Positions 1-6,970 are shown, counted from the stretch's first letter. The stretch: DNA of 7,982 nucleotides from Euryarchaeota archaeon UBA106 (GCA_002502365.1 DAOJ01000052.1:1-7982); one strand, 5' to 3'. The notes: generated by a model from the letters alone, not told the origin. Made by a program: numbers and translations.

Positions 1-2
1 AA

Positions 3-92
3 TCACTAACAGTTCAGGAACTCAAAGAGGAGTGTAGAAATCGTGGTCTTCCGACTAGTGGAAAGAAAATAGAACTAGTTTCAAGATTACAA
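3..92 (+). other. SAP (SAF-A/B, Acinus, PIAS) motif segment of the M28 peptidase gene
   Basis: In frame with the peptidase, the translation shows the usual SAP pattern: a first helix (LTVQELKEECRNR), the turn GLPTSGKK, and a second helix (IELVSRLQE). In the family this helix-turn-helix binds DNA, often AT-rich, although some SAP-like segments in membrane proteins may serve other contacts. Here it precedes the transmembrane helix and is expected to lie in the cytoplasm. Further SAP copies could lie upstream, outside the window. Confidence 0.75.
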
Positions 93-1703
93 GAAAGCGA
101 TGCTAACTCAGACGTAATCAATGCAGAAATGATTGAAGATGATGATTCTGAAACATCAAAATTCAGTCTTGAAAAAATCAAACAGTTGCCAGTTTCCGTT
201 CTAGCAGTAATTTCCATTTTCTTGATTGGAACAATGGGAGGTGCCGTGATTTACGGTGATGACCTTATTGATTGGGTCCAAGGAGAGCCTGATTACAATC
301 TGATTGATTTTGATTCAACTAGTGCTAGAGGTTACGCTCAAAGTTTGGTAAACTTAGGACATCCAGAATGGGAAGGGCGAATGTCGGGAACTGTAGAGGA
401 GCATAATACTGCAGATTTCATTAAAGCAAATTTCACAAGCATGGGTATACCTTCTACTTTGGAGGACTTTGATGTTCCTATGTTTGTGATTGATGAAACC
501 CCGGAATTATCAATTTGTCATGCCGGAGACGTAGGACAAACATTTCCTGCCTTTGCCTGTGGACCAACTGATGTGAATGCTGAATTCATTAATTTTGAAC
601 ATAGAAGCGATTTTGTATTGCAGGGATATTCTGGTTCAGCATTTATTCGATTTGTTGATGATATTGATGTTATTGATTTAGGCACTGGAAACGATACTGC
701 CGATTGGTCTAGTGCTGCAGGAGCAGTTGTGTTGATACACATGACTAGCGAAACTGAATCGAATACAGAATTGTTCAAGAGAGCCTCAGAAAATGACATT
801 GAGGGCTTAATTATCATAAATGAAAGACAAAATTGTGATGAAATAGTCGCAGGAGATTGTGTTCCTTACTTCAAGTCTGTCGATATATCTGCGATAGACA
901 ATATTCCAATCGACATGGGATTTGTTATGGTCAGCAAAAGTGTAGGTCAGATTATTATTGACAATGTCATTAACCAAGATGGTCGTTTAGAATTCATGAC
1001 ATATGTGGAAAACGCTGGGGAAGCGACTGTGAAGGTTCCTTGTGGAATAATCCAAGGTGAAACTGACTCATTGATAATTGTTGGAGCACACCATGACACC
1101 GTTTACATGGCACAAGGTGCAGTAGATGACACATCAGGTACTGCAACCGTACTAGAAATGGCTAGACAATTTGGATTGATTGAAAGCTCAGAAGGTGCAC
1201 CAAAACACACGATTTATTTCTGCACATGGGGAGGTGAGGAAGAGGGGCTGTTTGGCTCTACTGCTTGGGTTGACAAACATAAATACAATTTATACGAAAA
1301 TTTGGAACTTTACATTAATCTAGACATGAATCATGTTGATGCAGAAAGAAATTCAGGAGTCACTCTCTTTGGTAACCACAATTCGCATGTCAATCATATT
1401 CGAGGAATATCTGAGAAGTTTAAATCAGAAAATCCTGAACTTGCAGAATTATACAATATCCAAGTCCGCAAATTAGACGATACTGATATGCCGAATAATT
1501 CTGACCATGCCCCTTTCGTATACAATATCGATGATGACATATCGGATGGGAAAAAATACGGACACGCCGCTGTTTGCTACGGATCTGGTTCTTTCGAATA
1601 TCACACATATCTTGATAATATGGATAGATTCAATGAAGAAAGCCTTGCTATTTCTGGAATAATCTACGGATCATTAGTTTACTACCTTGCTTATGGTGAA
1701 TAG
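3..1703 (+). CDS. Membrane-anchored M28-family metallopeptidase with N-terminal SAP motif (5' partial)
   Basis: Probable zinc aminopeptidase facing outward from the cell membrane. The frame stays open to the left edge, so the first visible ATG (129) is internal and the true start lies outside the window. The 42 residues before that ATG read as a SAP motif (LTVQELKEECRNRGLPTSGK, then KIELVSRL). Numbering from the ATG at 129: an acidic linker, one hydrophobic helix at about 21-43, a PA-like segment at about 196-235, then the M28 domain. All M28 ligands are present: H321 and D323 (AHHD), D333 (VDDTSG), E370/E371 (WGGEEEG), D399 (NLDMNH) and H460 (SDHAPF). Several cysteines in the outer part could form disulfides. 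The family usually trims N-terminal residues from peptides taken up as nutrients, but the substrate here is unknown. The gene ends in TAG, 3 bp from the convergent peroxiredoxin gene. The peptidase call is firm; the SAP call rests on motif recognition. Confidence 0.9.
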   Translation, partial: SLTVQELKEECRNRGLPTSGKKIELVSRLQESDANSDVINAEMIEDDDSETSKFSLEKIKQLPVSVLAVISIFLIGTMGGAVIYGDDLIDWVQGEPDYNLIDFDSTSARGYAQSLVNLGHPEWEGRMSGTVEEHNTADFIKANFTSMGIPSTLEDFDVPMFVIDETPELSICHAGDVGQTFPAFACGPTDVNAEFINFEHRSDFVLQGYSGSAFIRFVDDIDVIDLGTGNDTADWSSAAGAVVLIHMTSETESNTELFKRASENDIEGLIIINERQNCDEIVAGDCVPYFKSVDISAIDNIPIDMGFVMVSKSVGQIIIDNVINQDGRLEFMTYVENAGEATVKVPCGIIQGETDSLIIVGAHHDTVYMAQGAVDDTSGTATVLEMARQFGLIESSEGAPKHTIYFCTWGGEEEGLFGSTAWVDKHKYNLYENLELYINLDMNHVDAERNSGVTLFGNHNSHVNHIRGISEKFKSENPELAELYNIQVRKLDDTDMPNNSDHAPFVYNIDDDISDGKKYGHAAVCYGSGSFEYHTYLDNMDRFNEESLAISGIIYGSLVYYLAYGE

Positions 1704-1706
1704 GTA

Positions 1707-2165
1707 TCAAGCTTCTAAATGATTCAAAATTGCCTCATAATCAGGTTCTATGCCTGGATTTTCAGCAACCCAAGCATAGGAAATTTTTCCGACCTCATCG
1801 ATTACAAATACTGACCTTTGTGCAGCCGTATATTCTGGCATAACAAATGGAATTTCGACACCATATGCTCGAGTTGCTTGGCGATTTGTGTCAGAAAGTA
1901 ATGGGAAGTTGATTTCATTCGCATCAGCAAAAGCCGCATTGGCAAAAATGCCATCAACAGAAATGCCGAAAACTTCCGCCTCAGCGGCTTCCATACGATT
2001 CATTGATTCTGAAACTGTGCACATTTCTTTTGTGCAAACACCTGTAAATGCGGCTGGATAAAACAGCAAAACCACTCTGTTACCAATTGAGTCAGAAAGT
2101 CTAACCATATTTTTGTCAAAAGCCATCAATTCGAAATCCGGCGCCATGTCGCCTACAGATACCAT
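1707..2165 (-). CDS. Peroxiredoxin, AhpC/TSA family, PrxQ/Bcp-like
   Basis: Thiol peroxidase that reduces hydrogen peroxide and organic peroxides in the cytoplasm. The 152-residue length fits a compact PrxQ/AhpE-type enzyme. The active-site motif is P37-x3-T41-x2-C44 (FYPAAFTGVC), with peroxidatic Cys44; the conserved catalytic arginine is R117 (AAQRSVFVID). A second cysteine, Cys49, sits at the C-x4-C spacing seen in Bcp/PrxQ enzymes, where it acts as resolving cysteine, so an atypical two-cysteine mechanism is likely. The start ATG at 2165 gives the expected N-terminus (VGDMAPDFEL). No clear Shine-Dalgarno precedes it, but an AT-rich stretch at about 2183-2194 lies at a suitable distance for a leaderless transcript. 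The gene lies 41 bp downstream of argS and may also be read from the argS transcript. Confidence 0.93.
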   Translation of the reverse strand: MVSVGDMAPDFELMAFDKNMVRLSDSIGNRVVLLFYPAAFTGVCTKEMCTVSESMNRMEAAEAEVFGISVDGIFANAAFADANEINFPLLSDTNRQATRAYGVEIPFVMPEYTAAQRSVFVIDEVGKISYAWVAENPGIEPDYEAILNHLEA

Positions 2166-2182
2166 ACCACGCCCGAGTAGAC

Positions 2183-2194
2183 ATGTAATTTCAA
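2183..2194 (-). promoter_or_regulatory. Possible TATA element for the peroxiredoxin gene
   Basis: Read on the minus strand this is TTGAAATTACAT, centred about 24 bases before the start ATG at 2165. Archaeal TATA boxes centre near -26, so the position would suit a leaderless message. It sits in a GC-richer 41-bp gap after argS. The match is loose and there is no supporting BRE that I can define. Confidence 0.3.
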
Positions 2195-2206
2195 GGTCGC
2201 GTGACT

Positions 2207-3934
2207 CTACATTCGCTGAGGCGAGGCTATTCCTAACAAACCAAGTCCGGTTTGTAGGGTTCGAGCTGTTAAGTCACATAATGCTAACCTGCTCTCTCTT
2301 ACTTCTTCTTCAGACCCGAGAACGGAGCATGCTTCGTAAAAGGATGCGAACGCTTGAGCGATAGTGTGTAATTGAGTGGCTAATTTATGTGGAGAGTGGC
2401 TAAGACATGCTGAATCGAGTGATTCGGGGAATCCGATTAATGCTCTTCCGAGATTTAATTCTCTGTCTTCAGATAAATTGATTGAGGCTTGTCTAGTAGA
2501 TTTTCTGTCAATACCCTCTTTGGAGAAAATACTGCATATTCTAGCATGGGCATACTGAAGATACGGTGCAGTATTTCCATCAAAGGAAAGCATCTTTTCC
2601 CATTCGAATGTGTAATTGTTGTTCCGATCTGTGGAAAGGTCAGCATATTTTATTGCTCCAATCCCAAGCATTTCGGCCACTTCTGCTCTATCTGTTTCAG
2701 AAAGGCTGGGGTTTTTGTCTGCCACAATAGAATCCGCTCTCTCTACGGCTTCCATCAATAAATCATTGAGATGCACAGCGCCACCAGTTCTACTAGCTAA
2801 TTTTTTACCATCCGTCCCCATAACCAATCCAAATGGAACATGAATAGCCTTTACTCCATCATCCATTAAATTCGCTTTCCTAGCAACCTCGAAAACCATA
2901 GCAAAGTGTTGTGCCTGTTCGGCTCCCACAACATAAAGAAATTCTCTACTTCCAACATTTTCTATTCTATCCAAAATACAGGCTAAATCACTAGTTGCGT
3001 AATTATACCCCCCATCTGCTTTTTGGATAATTAATGGAAGTGGTTCGCCCTCACGATTCGTCCAATTGTCAAGGTAGACTACCTTTGCACCTTCACTTTC
3101 TTCAAGTAATCCGGCGTCCTCAAGTTTGTCTACAATTAGTGGTAAAGTCGCCTCATACTTGGATTCCCCCGCTATATTTTCATTTGTTAGCAATACATCC
3201 ATTCTCTGATATACCTCATTAAAGTGAATCAAGGATTTATCGACAAGCATTTGCCATAATTCAATGGTTCCAGGTTCGCTTGCCTGCATCCTAACTACCC
3301 TTGCTCTGGAGCGAGTTGCAAATTCAGAATCAGAATCAAACTTTAGCCTTGCATCAGAATAAAATGAATTAAAATCTATAAAATCAGAGTTGGAATCTAA
3401 ACCTAAATCGATTAGGTGTTCGATTAGCATACCAAATGGCGTGCCCCAATCTCCGATGTGATTTTCAGCTACAACCTTGTGACCCTTGTAAGTTAGCATT
3501 CGATTTAATGCGTCCCCAATTACAGTTGATCTAAGGTGACCAACATGCATGTGTTTGGCAACATTAGGTGAAGAATAATCTATGACAATTGTCCTATTTT
3601 CTTCAATAGAAACACCAAGGCGTTCGTCGGCTAACGAATTTTGTAATTTATTCGAAAGCCATTTTGCATTAGCTGAAAAATTAAGAAAACCATTCACAGA
3701 GGTAACCTCACAAATTTTTGATGTTGAATCGCCTAACTTATCTAGAACTTCATCCGCTATATCCAAAGGAGATTTTCTCAATACCTTAGACAATGAATGG
3801 CAAGGCATCGCAACATCAGCAAAGGATGTATCAGTGGAACTAGAAACTAGGTCTTTCCAGTCTGATTCCAAGAGGCCCATATCGGACATTACCGGGTTTA
3901 ATATGGGGTGCAATACCTCAATTAAATCACGCAT
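2207..3934 (-). CDS. argS: Arginyl-tRNA synthetase (class I)
   Basis: Charges tRNA-Arg with arginine using ATP, in the cytoplasm. Residues 1-100 form the ArgRS N-terminal add-on domain. The class I signature runs SSPNVAKHMHVGHLRST (121-137) with HVGH at 130-133, followed by GDWGTPFG (161-168). The KMSKS counterpart is the ArgRS form GTDGKKLASR (373-382). The anticodon-binding DALR domain starts near 424 (GIGAIKYADLSTDR), and the protein ends in the family-typical GLLGIASPQRM. At 575 residues it is full length and intact. The ATG at 3934 is chosen because GAGGT lies six bases before it. The gene follows aRF1 with only 9 bp between the stop and this start, so the two should form an operon with coupled translation. 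Confidence 0.97.
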   Translation of the reverse strand: MRDLIEVLHPILNPVMSDMGLLESDWKDLVSSSTDTSFADVAMPCHSLSKVLRKSPLDIADEVLDKLGDSTSKICEVTSVNGFLNFSANAKWLSNKLQNSLADERLGVSIEENRTIVIDYSSPNVAKHMHVGHLRSTVIGDALNRMLTYKGHKVVAENHIGDWGTPFGMLIEHLIDLGLDSNSDFIDFNSFYSDARLKFDSDSEFATRSRARVVRMQASEPGTIELWQMLVDKSLIHFNEVYQRMDVLLTNENIAGESKYEATLPLIVDKLEDAGLLEESEGAKVVYLDNWTNREGEPLPLIIQKADGGYNYATSDLACILDRIENVGSREFLYVVGAEQAQHFAMVFEVARKANLMDDGVKAIHVPFGLVMGTDGKKLASRTGGAVHLNDLLMEAVERADSIVADKNPSLSETDRAEVAEMLGIGAIKYADLSTDRNNNYTFEWEKMLSFDGNTAPYLQYAHARICSIFSKEGIDRKSTRQASINLSEDRELNLGRALIGFPESLDSACLSHSPHKLATQLHTIAQAFASFYEACSVLGSEEEVRESRLALCDLTARTLQTGLGLLGIASPQRM

Positions 3935-3940
3935 TTTTCA

Positions 3941-3945
3941 ACCTC
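3941..3945 (-). promoter_or_regulatory. Shine-Dalgarno of argS overlapping the aRF1 stop codon
   Basis: The minus strand reads TGAGGTTGAAAAATG. GAGGT pairs with the archaeal 16S 3' end (CACCUCC) with a six-base spacer to the argS ATG. The GA of the aRF1 stop codon TGA forms the first two bases of this site, so a ribosome terminating on aRF1 sits on the argS initiation site. Confidence 0.75.
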
Positions 3946-5191
3946 AAGTTAGAGAATACCTCAGTAACGCGGCTATTCCGCCGAATGAGGTGTGCAAAGT
4001 GGCTCCTTCTTCCGAATCCAAAGAAATAAGACTGACATTAGCGGATGTGTGACCCGCCAATTCAGTTAATTCATCTATAATATCACGAGTTCTTTCTGGA
4101 TCTTCTCTGACATCTTCAGATTCACACTTCGGACAATCCGGAATCTCCGAGCGACTATTCTGTGTAGATTCCCACTGATGAGAACAGTGTTTACAATTCC
4201 ACCCAACACGTCTCTTTCTAAGGCCTTCAGATAACAGGAGTGTATCTACTGCTCCTTGATCGAGTGCTGACCTAATCATCATCTCACCGTAAGTGGCCTT
4301 TGGATGTGCTTGCATAACCTCCCGAAGAAAATTATCGACTAATTCTCTCTCTGCGTCTAATTCTATCTGATCCATCAGGTTACCAGCTCTCTGAACTAAT
4401 TCTCTTAACCCACTCTCATTGGAATATCCAACGTCAAAAAATGGTTCTCGGATTAACTTCTTCACCTCGTGGTGAAAGTAGTCATTTCTAATCACGAAAT
4501 CTTTCGTATGTCCAGGCCCACCAATGATTATACCTTTGATATCAGATAAATTTGGAAGCCAATAATTGCAAGCATGCTCGGTGGCTCTTTTGAAAAAATT
4601 ATGTGCAGCTTCTTCGATTAAACGCTCGAATCTCTGAGCAGATTGACCACCTTGTCTGTGTTTGCCCATTATGTTTGATTGTAATTCCTCTTGACAATGA
4701 ATCCTTTTTCCGCTAGCGATTCCATAAGCAGCTTCACCTCTGTCAATAACGAACAAACCATATGAAGTGCGATCGATTAGCATGTCTTCTAATTGAGTTA
4801 ATTCAAAAGTTGAGTCACATCGGTAACGGAACGAACCAAAAATCTCAGGAGGATCATCGATTACAACTGTAACCAATCGAGTTTTATTGTTGCCAATAAT
4901 TACATGACCAACGAAAATGGCAATACCATTTTCTCCTGCATTCTTGTATCGATTCAATACTGAAATTGCAGATTCAATTGCATCTCCGACATGCTTTCGT
5001 GTTAATTTCGATTTGATATTTGCTGCTTGGGCAGCCTCTTGACTCAGTTGCCCACGTACATCACTGATCAATCGTTCTGGAGGTATAATTACGGTAACTA
5101 ATTCAGTACCCATGCCTCTCATATTTTGAAGCTCGCCTAGTGTTTTCTTGGTTCGCAGTCTTCTCTGCTGCAACTCCAAGTCATCTGCCAT
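3944..5191 (-). CDS. prf1: Archaeal peptide chain release factor 1 (aRF1/eRF1 family)
   Basis: Recognises all three stop codons in the ribosomal A site and triggers release of the finished protein. The domains are in the expected order. The N domain carries NIKS (58-61) and YRCDSTF (123-129, the YxCxxxF motif), which together read the stop codon. The M domain carries GKHRQGGQSAQRFER (176-190) with the catalytic GGQ at 181-183. The C domain holds a four-cysteine zinc ribbon (C333, C336, C353, C356). The 415-residue length is typical for archaea. The ATG at 5191 has AGAGG seven bases upstream and gives the usual aRF1 N-terminus. The gene itself ends in TGA and overlaps the argS ribosome-binding site. 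It is divergent from the UMP kinase gene across a spacer of about 100 bp. Confidence 0.97.
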   Translation of the reverse strand: MADDLELQQRRLRTKKTLGELQNMRGMGTELVTVIIPPERLISDVRGQLSQEAAQAANIKSKLTRKHVGDAIESAISVLNRYKNAGENGIAIFVGHVIIGNNKTRLVTVVIDDPPEIFGSFRYRCDSTFELTQLEDMLIDRTSYGLFVIDRGEAAYGIASGKRIHCQEELQSNIMGKHRQGGQSAQRFERLIEEAAHNFFKRATEHACNYWLPNLSDIKGIIIGGPGHTKDFVIRNDYFHHEVKKLIREPFFDVGYSNESGLRELVQRAGNLMDQIELDAERELVDNFLREVMQAHPKATYGEMMIRSALDQGAVDTLLLSEGLRKRRVGWNCKHCSHQWESTQNSRSEIPDCPKCESEDVREDPERTRDIIDELTELAGHTSANVSLISLDSEEGATLHTSFGGIAALLRYSLT

Positions 5192-5292
5192 CGCTAAGCC
5201 TCTTGGCTCAAGGCCGTAGTGAGAGGCATTTCAACCCTCTCGCGTGTATCCAACAGAAGGCATTGAAAGGGGCACTCACCCCCGAATGCACG
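5192..5292. promoter_or_regulatory. Divergent intergenic region between aRF1 and UMP kinase
   Basis: This 101-bp spacer must carry start signals for both directions, yet it is GC-richer than the rest of the window and lacks a convincing TATA box on either strand. On the aRF1 side, AGAGG (plus-strand 5199-5203) lies seven bases before the start codon. On the kinase side no Shine-Dalgarno is visible; the weak ATTGAAA at 5262-5268 is centred about 27 bases before the ATG, suggesting a leaderless transcript. Two small inverted repeats are present: CTTG-GCT-CAAG at 5202-5212 and GGGG-CACTCA-CCCC at 5269-5282. Their meaning is unknown and both could be chance. Confidence 0.45.
5199..5203 (-). promoter_or_regulatory. 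Probable Shine-Dalgarno of aRF1
   Basis: The minus strand reads AAGAGGCTTAGCGATG. AGAGG is complementary to the 16S anti-Shine-Dalgarno, with seven bases before the ATG. It supports the start at 5191. It partly overlaps the CTTG-GCT-CAAG inverted repeat at 5202-5212. Confidence 0.5.
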
Positions 5293-6006
5293 ATGGCGAC
5301 GATAGTCCTTGCACTCGGAGGCAGCCTTTTGAGGCCCGAGGTGGAAGAGCGTCATGCATGGTTAGAGGAATTAGTTTCCATTATTCGAGACAGGGTTTTG
5401 GTCGATGACAGAATAGGAATTGTTGTTGGAGGTGGTGCGCCTGCTCGTGAGGGAATTTCTCTTGCAAGGCCAATAATCGATAACGAAGACCGTCTCGATA
5501 GAATAGGCATTGCCGCTACTCGACTAAACGCAACTATTGTCAGAGAAGCATTAGCCGATGCTGGAGTTATGGTTTCGGGAACAATTGCACATTCAATAAA
5601 TGAAGCAACCATGCTTTTTGATGAAAGACCGGTTGTTGTCATGGGAGGAACAAGACCGGGGCATACAACAGATGCTGTCGCGATTCGGTTAGCAATTGCA
5701 AGTGAGGCCGAGCGTTGCATAATTTGTACAAATGTTGACAGAGTCTACGATTCTGATCCACGCATAAATCCTCAAGCAAAATCATATGATGAGTTAACTC
5801 ATGAAAAATTGCAAAAAATAGTCGGTCCTGCAGAGCACACGCAGGCTGGGCCTTCAGGAGTTGTAGACCCTATGGGTGTTGCAGATGCAACCGTGGCTAA
5901 TTTGACGCTATGTATTTTAGATGGAAGAGAGCATTCGCAGATCAAGTCCGCAATTGAAGGAGATTCATTCAACGGAACGATTGTTCAGAGTGAAGAAGAG
6001 GAGTGA
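5293..6006 (+). CDS. pyrH: Uridylate (UMP) kinase, archaeal amino-acid-kinase family type
   Basis: Phosphorylates UMP to UDP in pyrimidine nucleotide synthesis. The 237-residue protein starts with the archaeal UMPK signature ATIVLALGGSLL (GG at 9-10), followed by VVGGGAPAR (44-52) for phosphate binding, GGTRPGHTTDAVA (118-130) for UMP and general nucleotide contacts, and TNVDRVYDSDPRINPQAK (146-163), the ATP-site motif of this family. The open frame extends back to 5140, but that part overlaps aRF1 and has no kinase similarity; ATG 5293 places the GG motif where the family has it. No Shine-Dalgarno precedes it, so a leaderless transcript is likely. The C-terminus ends in an acidic run (SEEEE) whose codons also supply the ribosome-binding site of the next gene. 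The stop TGA is followed by that gene in the same frame. Confidence 0.93.
   Translation: MATIVLALGGSLLRPEVEERHAWLEELVSIIRDRVLVDDRIGIVVGGGAPAREGISLARPIIDNEDRLDRIGIAATRLNATIVREALADAGVMVSGTIAHSINEATMLFDERPVVVMGGTRPGHTTDAVAIRLAIASEAERCIICTNVDRVYDSDPRINPQAKSYDELTHEKLQKIVGPAEHTQAGPSGVVDPMGVADATVANLTLCILDGREHSQIKSAIEGDSFNGTIVQSEEEE
5999..6003 (+). promoter_or_regulatory. Shine-Dalgarno of the zinc-ribbon gene, inside the end of pyrH
   Basis: AGGAG lies within the last two glutamate codons of the UMP kinase, nine bases before TTG at 6013. This pairing, and the absence of any ATG or GTG nearby in frame, decides the TTG start and implies translation coupled to pyrH. Confidence 0.65.
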
Positions 6007-6012
6007 ATAATC

Positions 6013-6312
6013 TTGGGCAGGAAAGAAAGGATAGCCAAAGCAGCTACCAGGACTGCCTCACAAGTCAGGGAAACGGCTGCTAGAGAAAGAGGAAGGAAAA
6101 AACGCTCAAGCAGTGCTTCTGGAGTTCCATCTCATAGACATTGTTCGGTTTGTTGGACTCCAATCCCTCTGAATGCAGAACCTCCTGTTTGCAGTGACGA
6201 AGAATGTGAAAAAACCCACGAGAAAAGAAATGCCTCCCGAAAACGCCTCACAATTATGTTGTACCTTTTCCCAGCGATTGCCATTTTAATCGCATTATTG
6301 ACTTCAGTATGA
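6013..6312 (+). CDS. DUF2116-like zinc-ribbon protein with C-terminal transmembrane helix
   Basis: A 99-residue protein of unknown function, resembling the archaeal DUF2116 zinc-ribbon family. Residues 1-35 are strongly basic (many K/R). Residues 41-65 hold a four-cysteine zinc ribbon, HRHCSVCWTPIP with C44/C47 and PVCSDEEC with C60/C65, followed by a charged helix (EKTHEKRNASRKR). A single hydrophobic helix at 79-97 ends the chain, so it looks tail-anchored with the zinc ribbon in the cytoplasm. The start is TTG at 6013: the frame is closed by the pyrH TGA just upstream and no ATG occurs before residue 82. The gene begins 6 bp after pyrH, so the two should be co-translated. The second cysteine pair has four residues between, one more than the usual short knuckle. 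Confidence 0.8.
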   Translation: MGRKERIAKAATRTASQVRETAARERGRKKRSSSASGVPSHRHCSVCWTPIPLNAEPPVCSDEECEKTHEKRNASRKRLTIMLYLFPAIAILIALLTSV

Positions 6313-6347
6313 ACCATAGAATAGTTAGATTCAACATAAATTAAGCA

Positions 6348-6353
6348 AGAGGG
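6348..6353 (+). promoter_or_regulatory. Shine-Dalgarno of the two-TM protein gene
   Basis: AGAGGG lies seven bases before ATG 6361 but only one base before ATG 6355. The spacing favours 6361 as the real start. The AT-rich stretch ACATAAATTA at 6334-6343 just upstream could be a TATA element, but it would place the RNA start near or inside the coding region, so I do not claim it. Confidence 0.5.
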
Positions 6354-6360
6354 TATGTCA

Positions 6361-6945
6361 ATGAAGATGGTGCGAGTCCTTGGTGTTCTGCCCGGATTCG
6401 TTGGATTTATCTGCCTATTATTACTGACCGGAAGTTTAGTTGGAGTTGAAATTGACACAACAAGAGTTGAGGCGACAACCGTTCCTTGTTTAGATGATGA
6501 CGCGGGTGGTTGTCCAGTTGGAATGACAGGTTCTGATTTCTATGTCCCTTGGGGATTCAACTTCCTAGATGTCAAAATCCACATAGAGTGGAGTGAGCCA
6601 GAAAAGGCTTGGATTGGCGTGGTTGATGCGAAATATGCCGAGGAATGCCAGCCCAATTCTAATGGTTTAACTTCATGCGAGGCTGATGATTTTGAATTTA
6701 TTGCAGGTGGCCCGGATGACTTGGATGAGTTTACATTTTCACTAAAACCAGGAGAATATAGATTCACAAGTGGAGGCAGGGATGGTTCTAATCTAGATGA
6801 TCAACTAGTTTCAATTACATCAACAATTCACATTTCTACAATCGGAGAAATAATGCTGGCAATAATCGGTGTCTTGTTAATGGTCGGTGCGATTGAAATG
6901 ATTTATCCGATCAAATTATTTTGGAAGAAATTTGTTGACGCTTGA
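6361..6945 (+). CDS. Uncharacterised two-transmembrane-helix protein with an exported central domain
   Basis: I do not recognise this 194-residue protein (ATG 6361; the frame allows two more residues from ATG 6355, but the ribosome-binding site fits 6361). A hydrophobic helix at about 8-28 and another at about 162-182 flank a domain of about 130 residues. That domain is acidic, with alternating hydrophobic and polar residues suggesting beta strands (KIHIEWSEPEKAWIGVV; EFTFSLKPGEYRFTSGG), and would lie outside the cell. Four cysteines in it (C43, C51, C96, C106) could form two disulfides. A short basic tail (LFWKKFVDA) would be cytoplasmic. The GEYRF-type strand resembles small beta-sandwich or jelly-roll modules in a general way, but I assign no function. 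It is 48 bp from the zinc-ribbon gene and probably in the same transcription unit. Confidence 0.8.
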   Translation: MKMVRVLGVLPGFVGFICLLLLTGSLVGVEIDTTRVEATTVPCLDDDAGGCPVGMTGSDFYVPWGFNFLDVKIHIEWSEPEKAWIGVVDAKYAEECQPNSNGLTSCEADDFEFIAGGPDDLDEFTFSLKPGEYRFTSGGRDGSNLDDQLVSITSTIHISTIGEIMLAIIGVLLMVGAIEMIYPIKLFWKKFVDA

Positions 6946-6948
6946 AAA

Positions 6949-6966
6949 TTGGAGATATTTTCTCAA
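6949..6966 (+). terminator. Weak stem-loop with T-run after the two-TM protein gene
   Basis: GAGA and TCTC flank a short TATTT loop, with TT/AA pairs outside a bulge. The sequence includes four Ts in a row (6958-6961). It follows the TGA at 6943-6945 and could help end the transcript, since archaeal terminators often are simple T-rich tracts. The stem is short and may be chance. Confidence 0.22.
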
Positions 6967-6970
6967 CGAC

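Noticed and set aside
129..131. ATG 129 as the true start of the peptidase gene
   Set aside because: The frame is open to the left edge and encodes a SAP motif directly upstream, and no ribosome site precedes this ATG.
2489..2843. Overlapping plus-strand open frames opposite argS, one with several cysteines
   Set aside because: The cysteines do not form a regular zinc-ribbon pattern and the region is antisense to the ArgRS anticodon-binding and KMSKS-like regions.
3582..4052. 156-residue plus-strand open frame across the argS/aRF1 junction
   Set aside because: It lies opposite two firmly identified genes, has low-complexity composition and shows no domain motif; it is a shadow frame.
5140..5292. 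N-terminal extension of the UMP kinase frame from ATG 5140
   Set aside because: It overlaps the start of aRF1 on the other strand, shows no kinase-like sequence, and the family N-terminus begins exactly at ATG 5293.
5352..5720. 122-residue minus-strand open frame inside pyrH
   Set aside because: Antisense to conserved kinase motifs, with no recognisable motif of its own.
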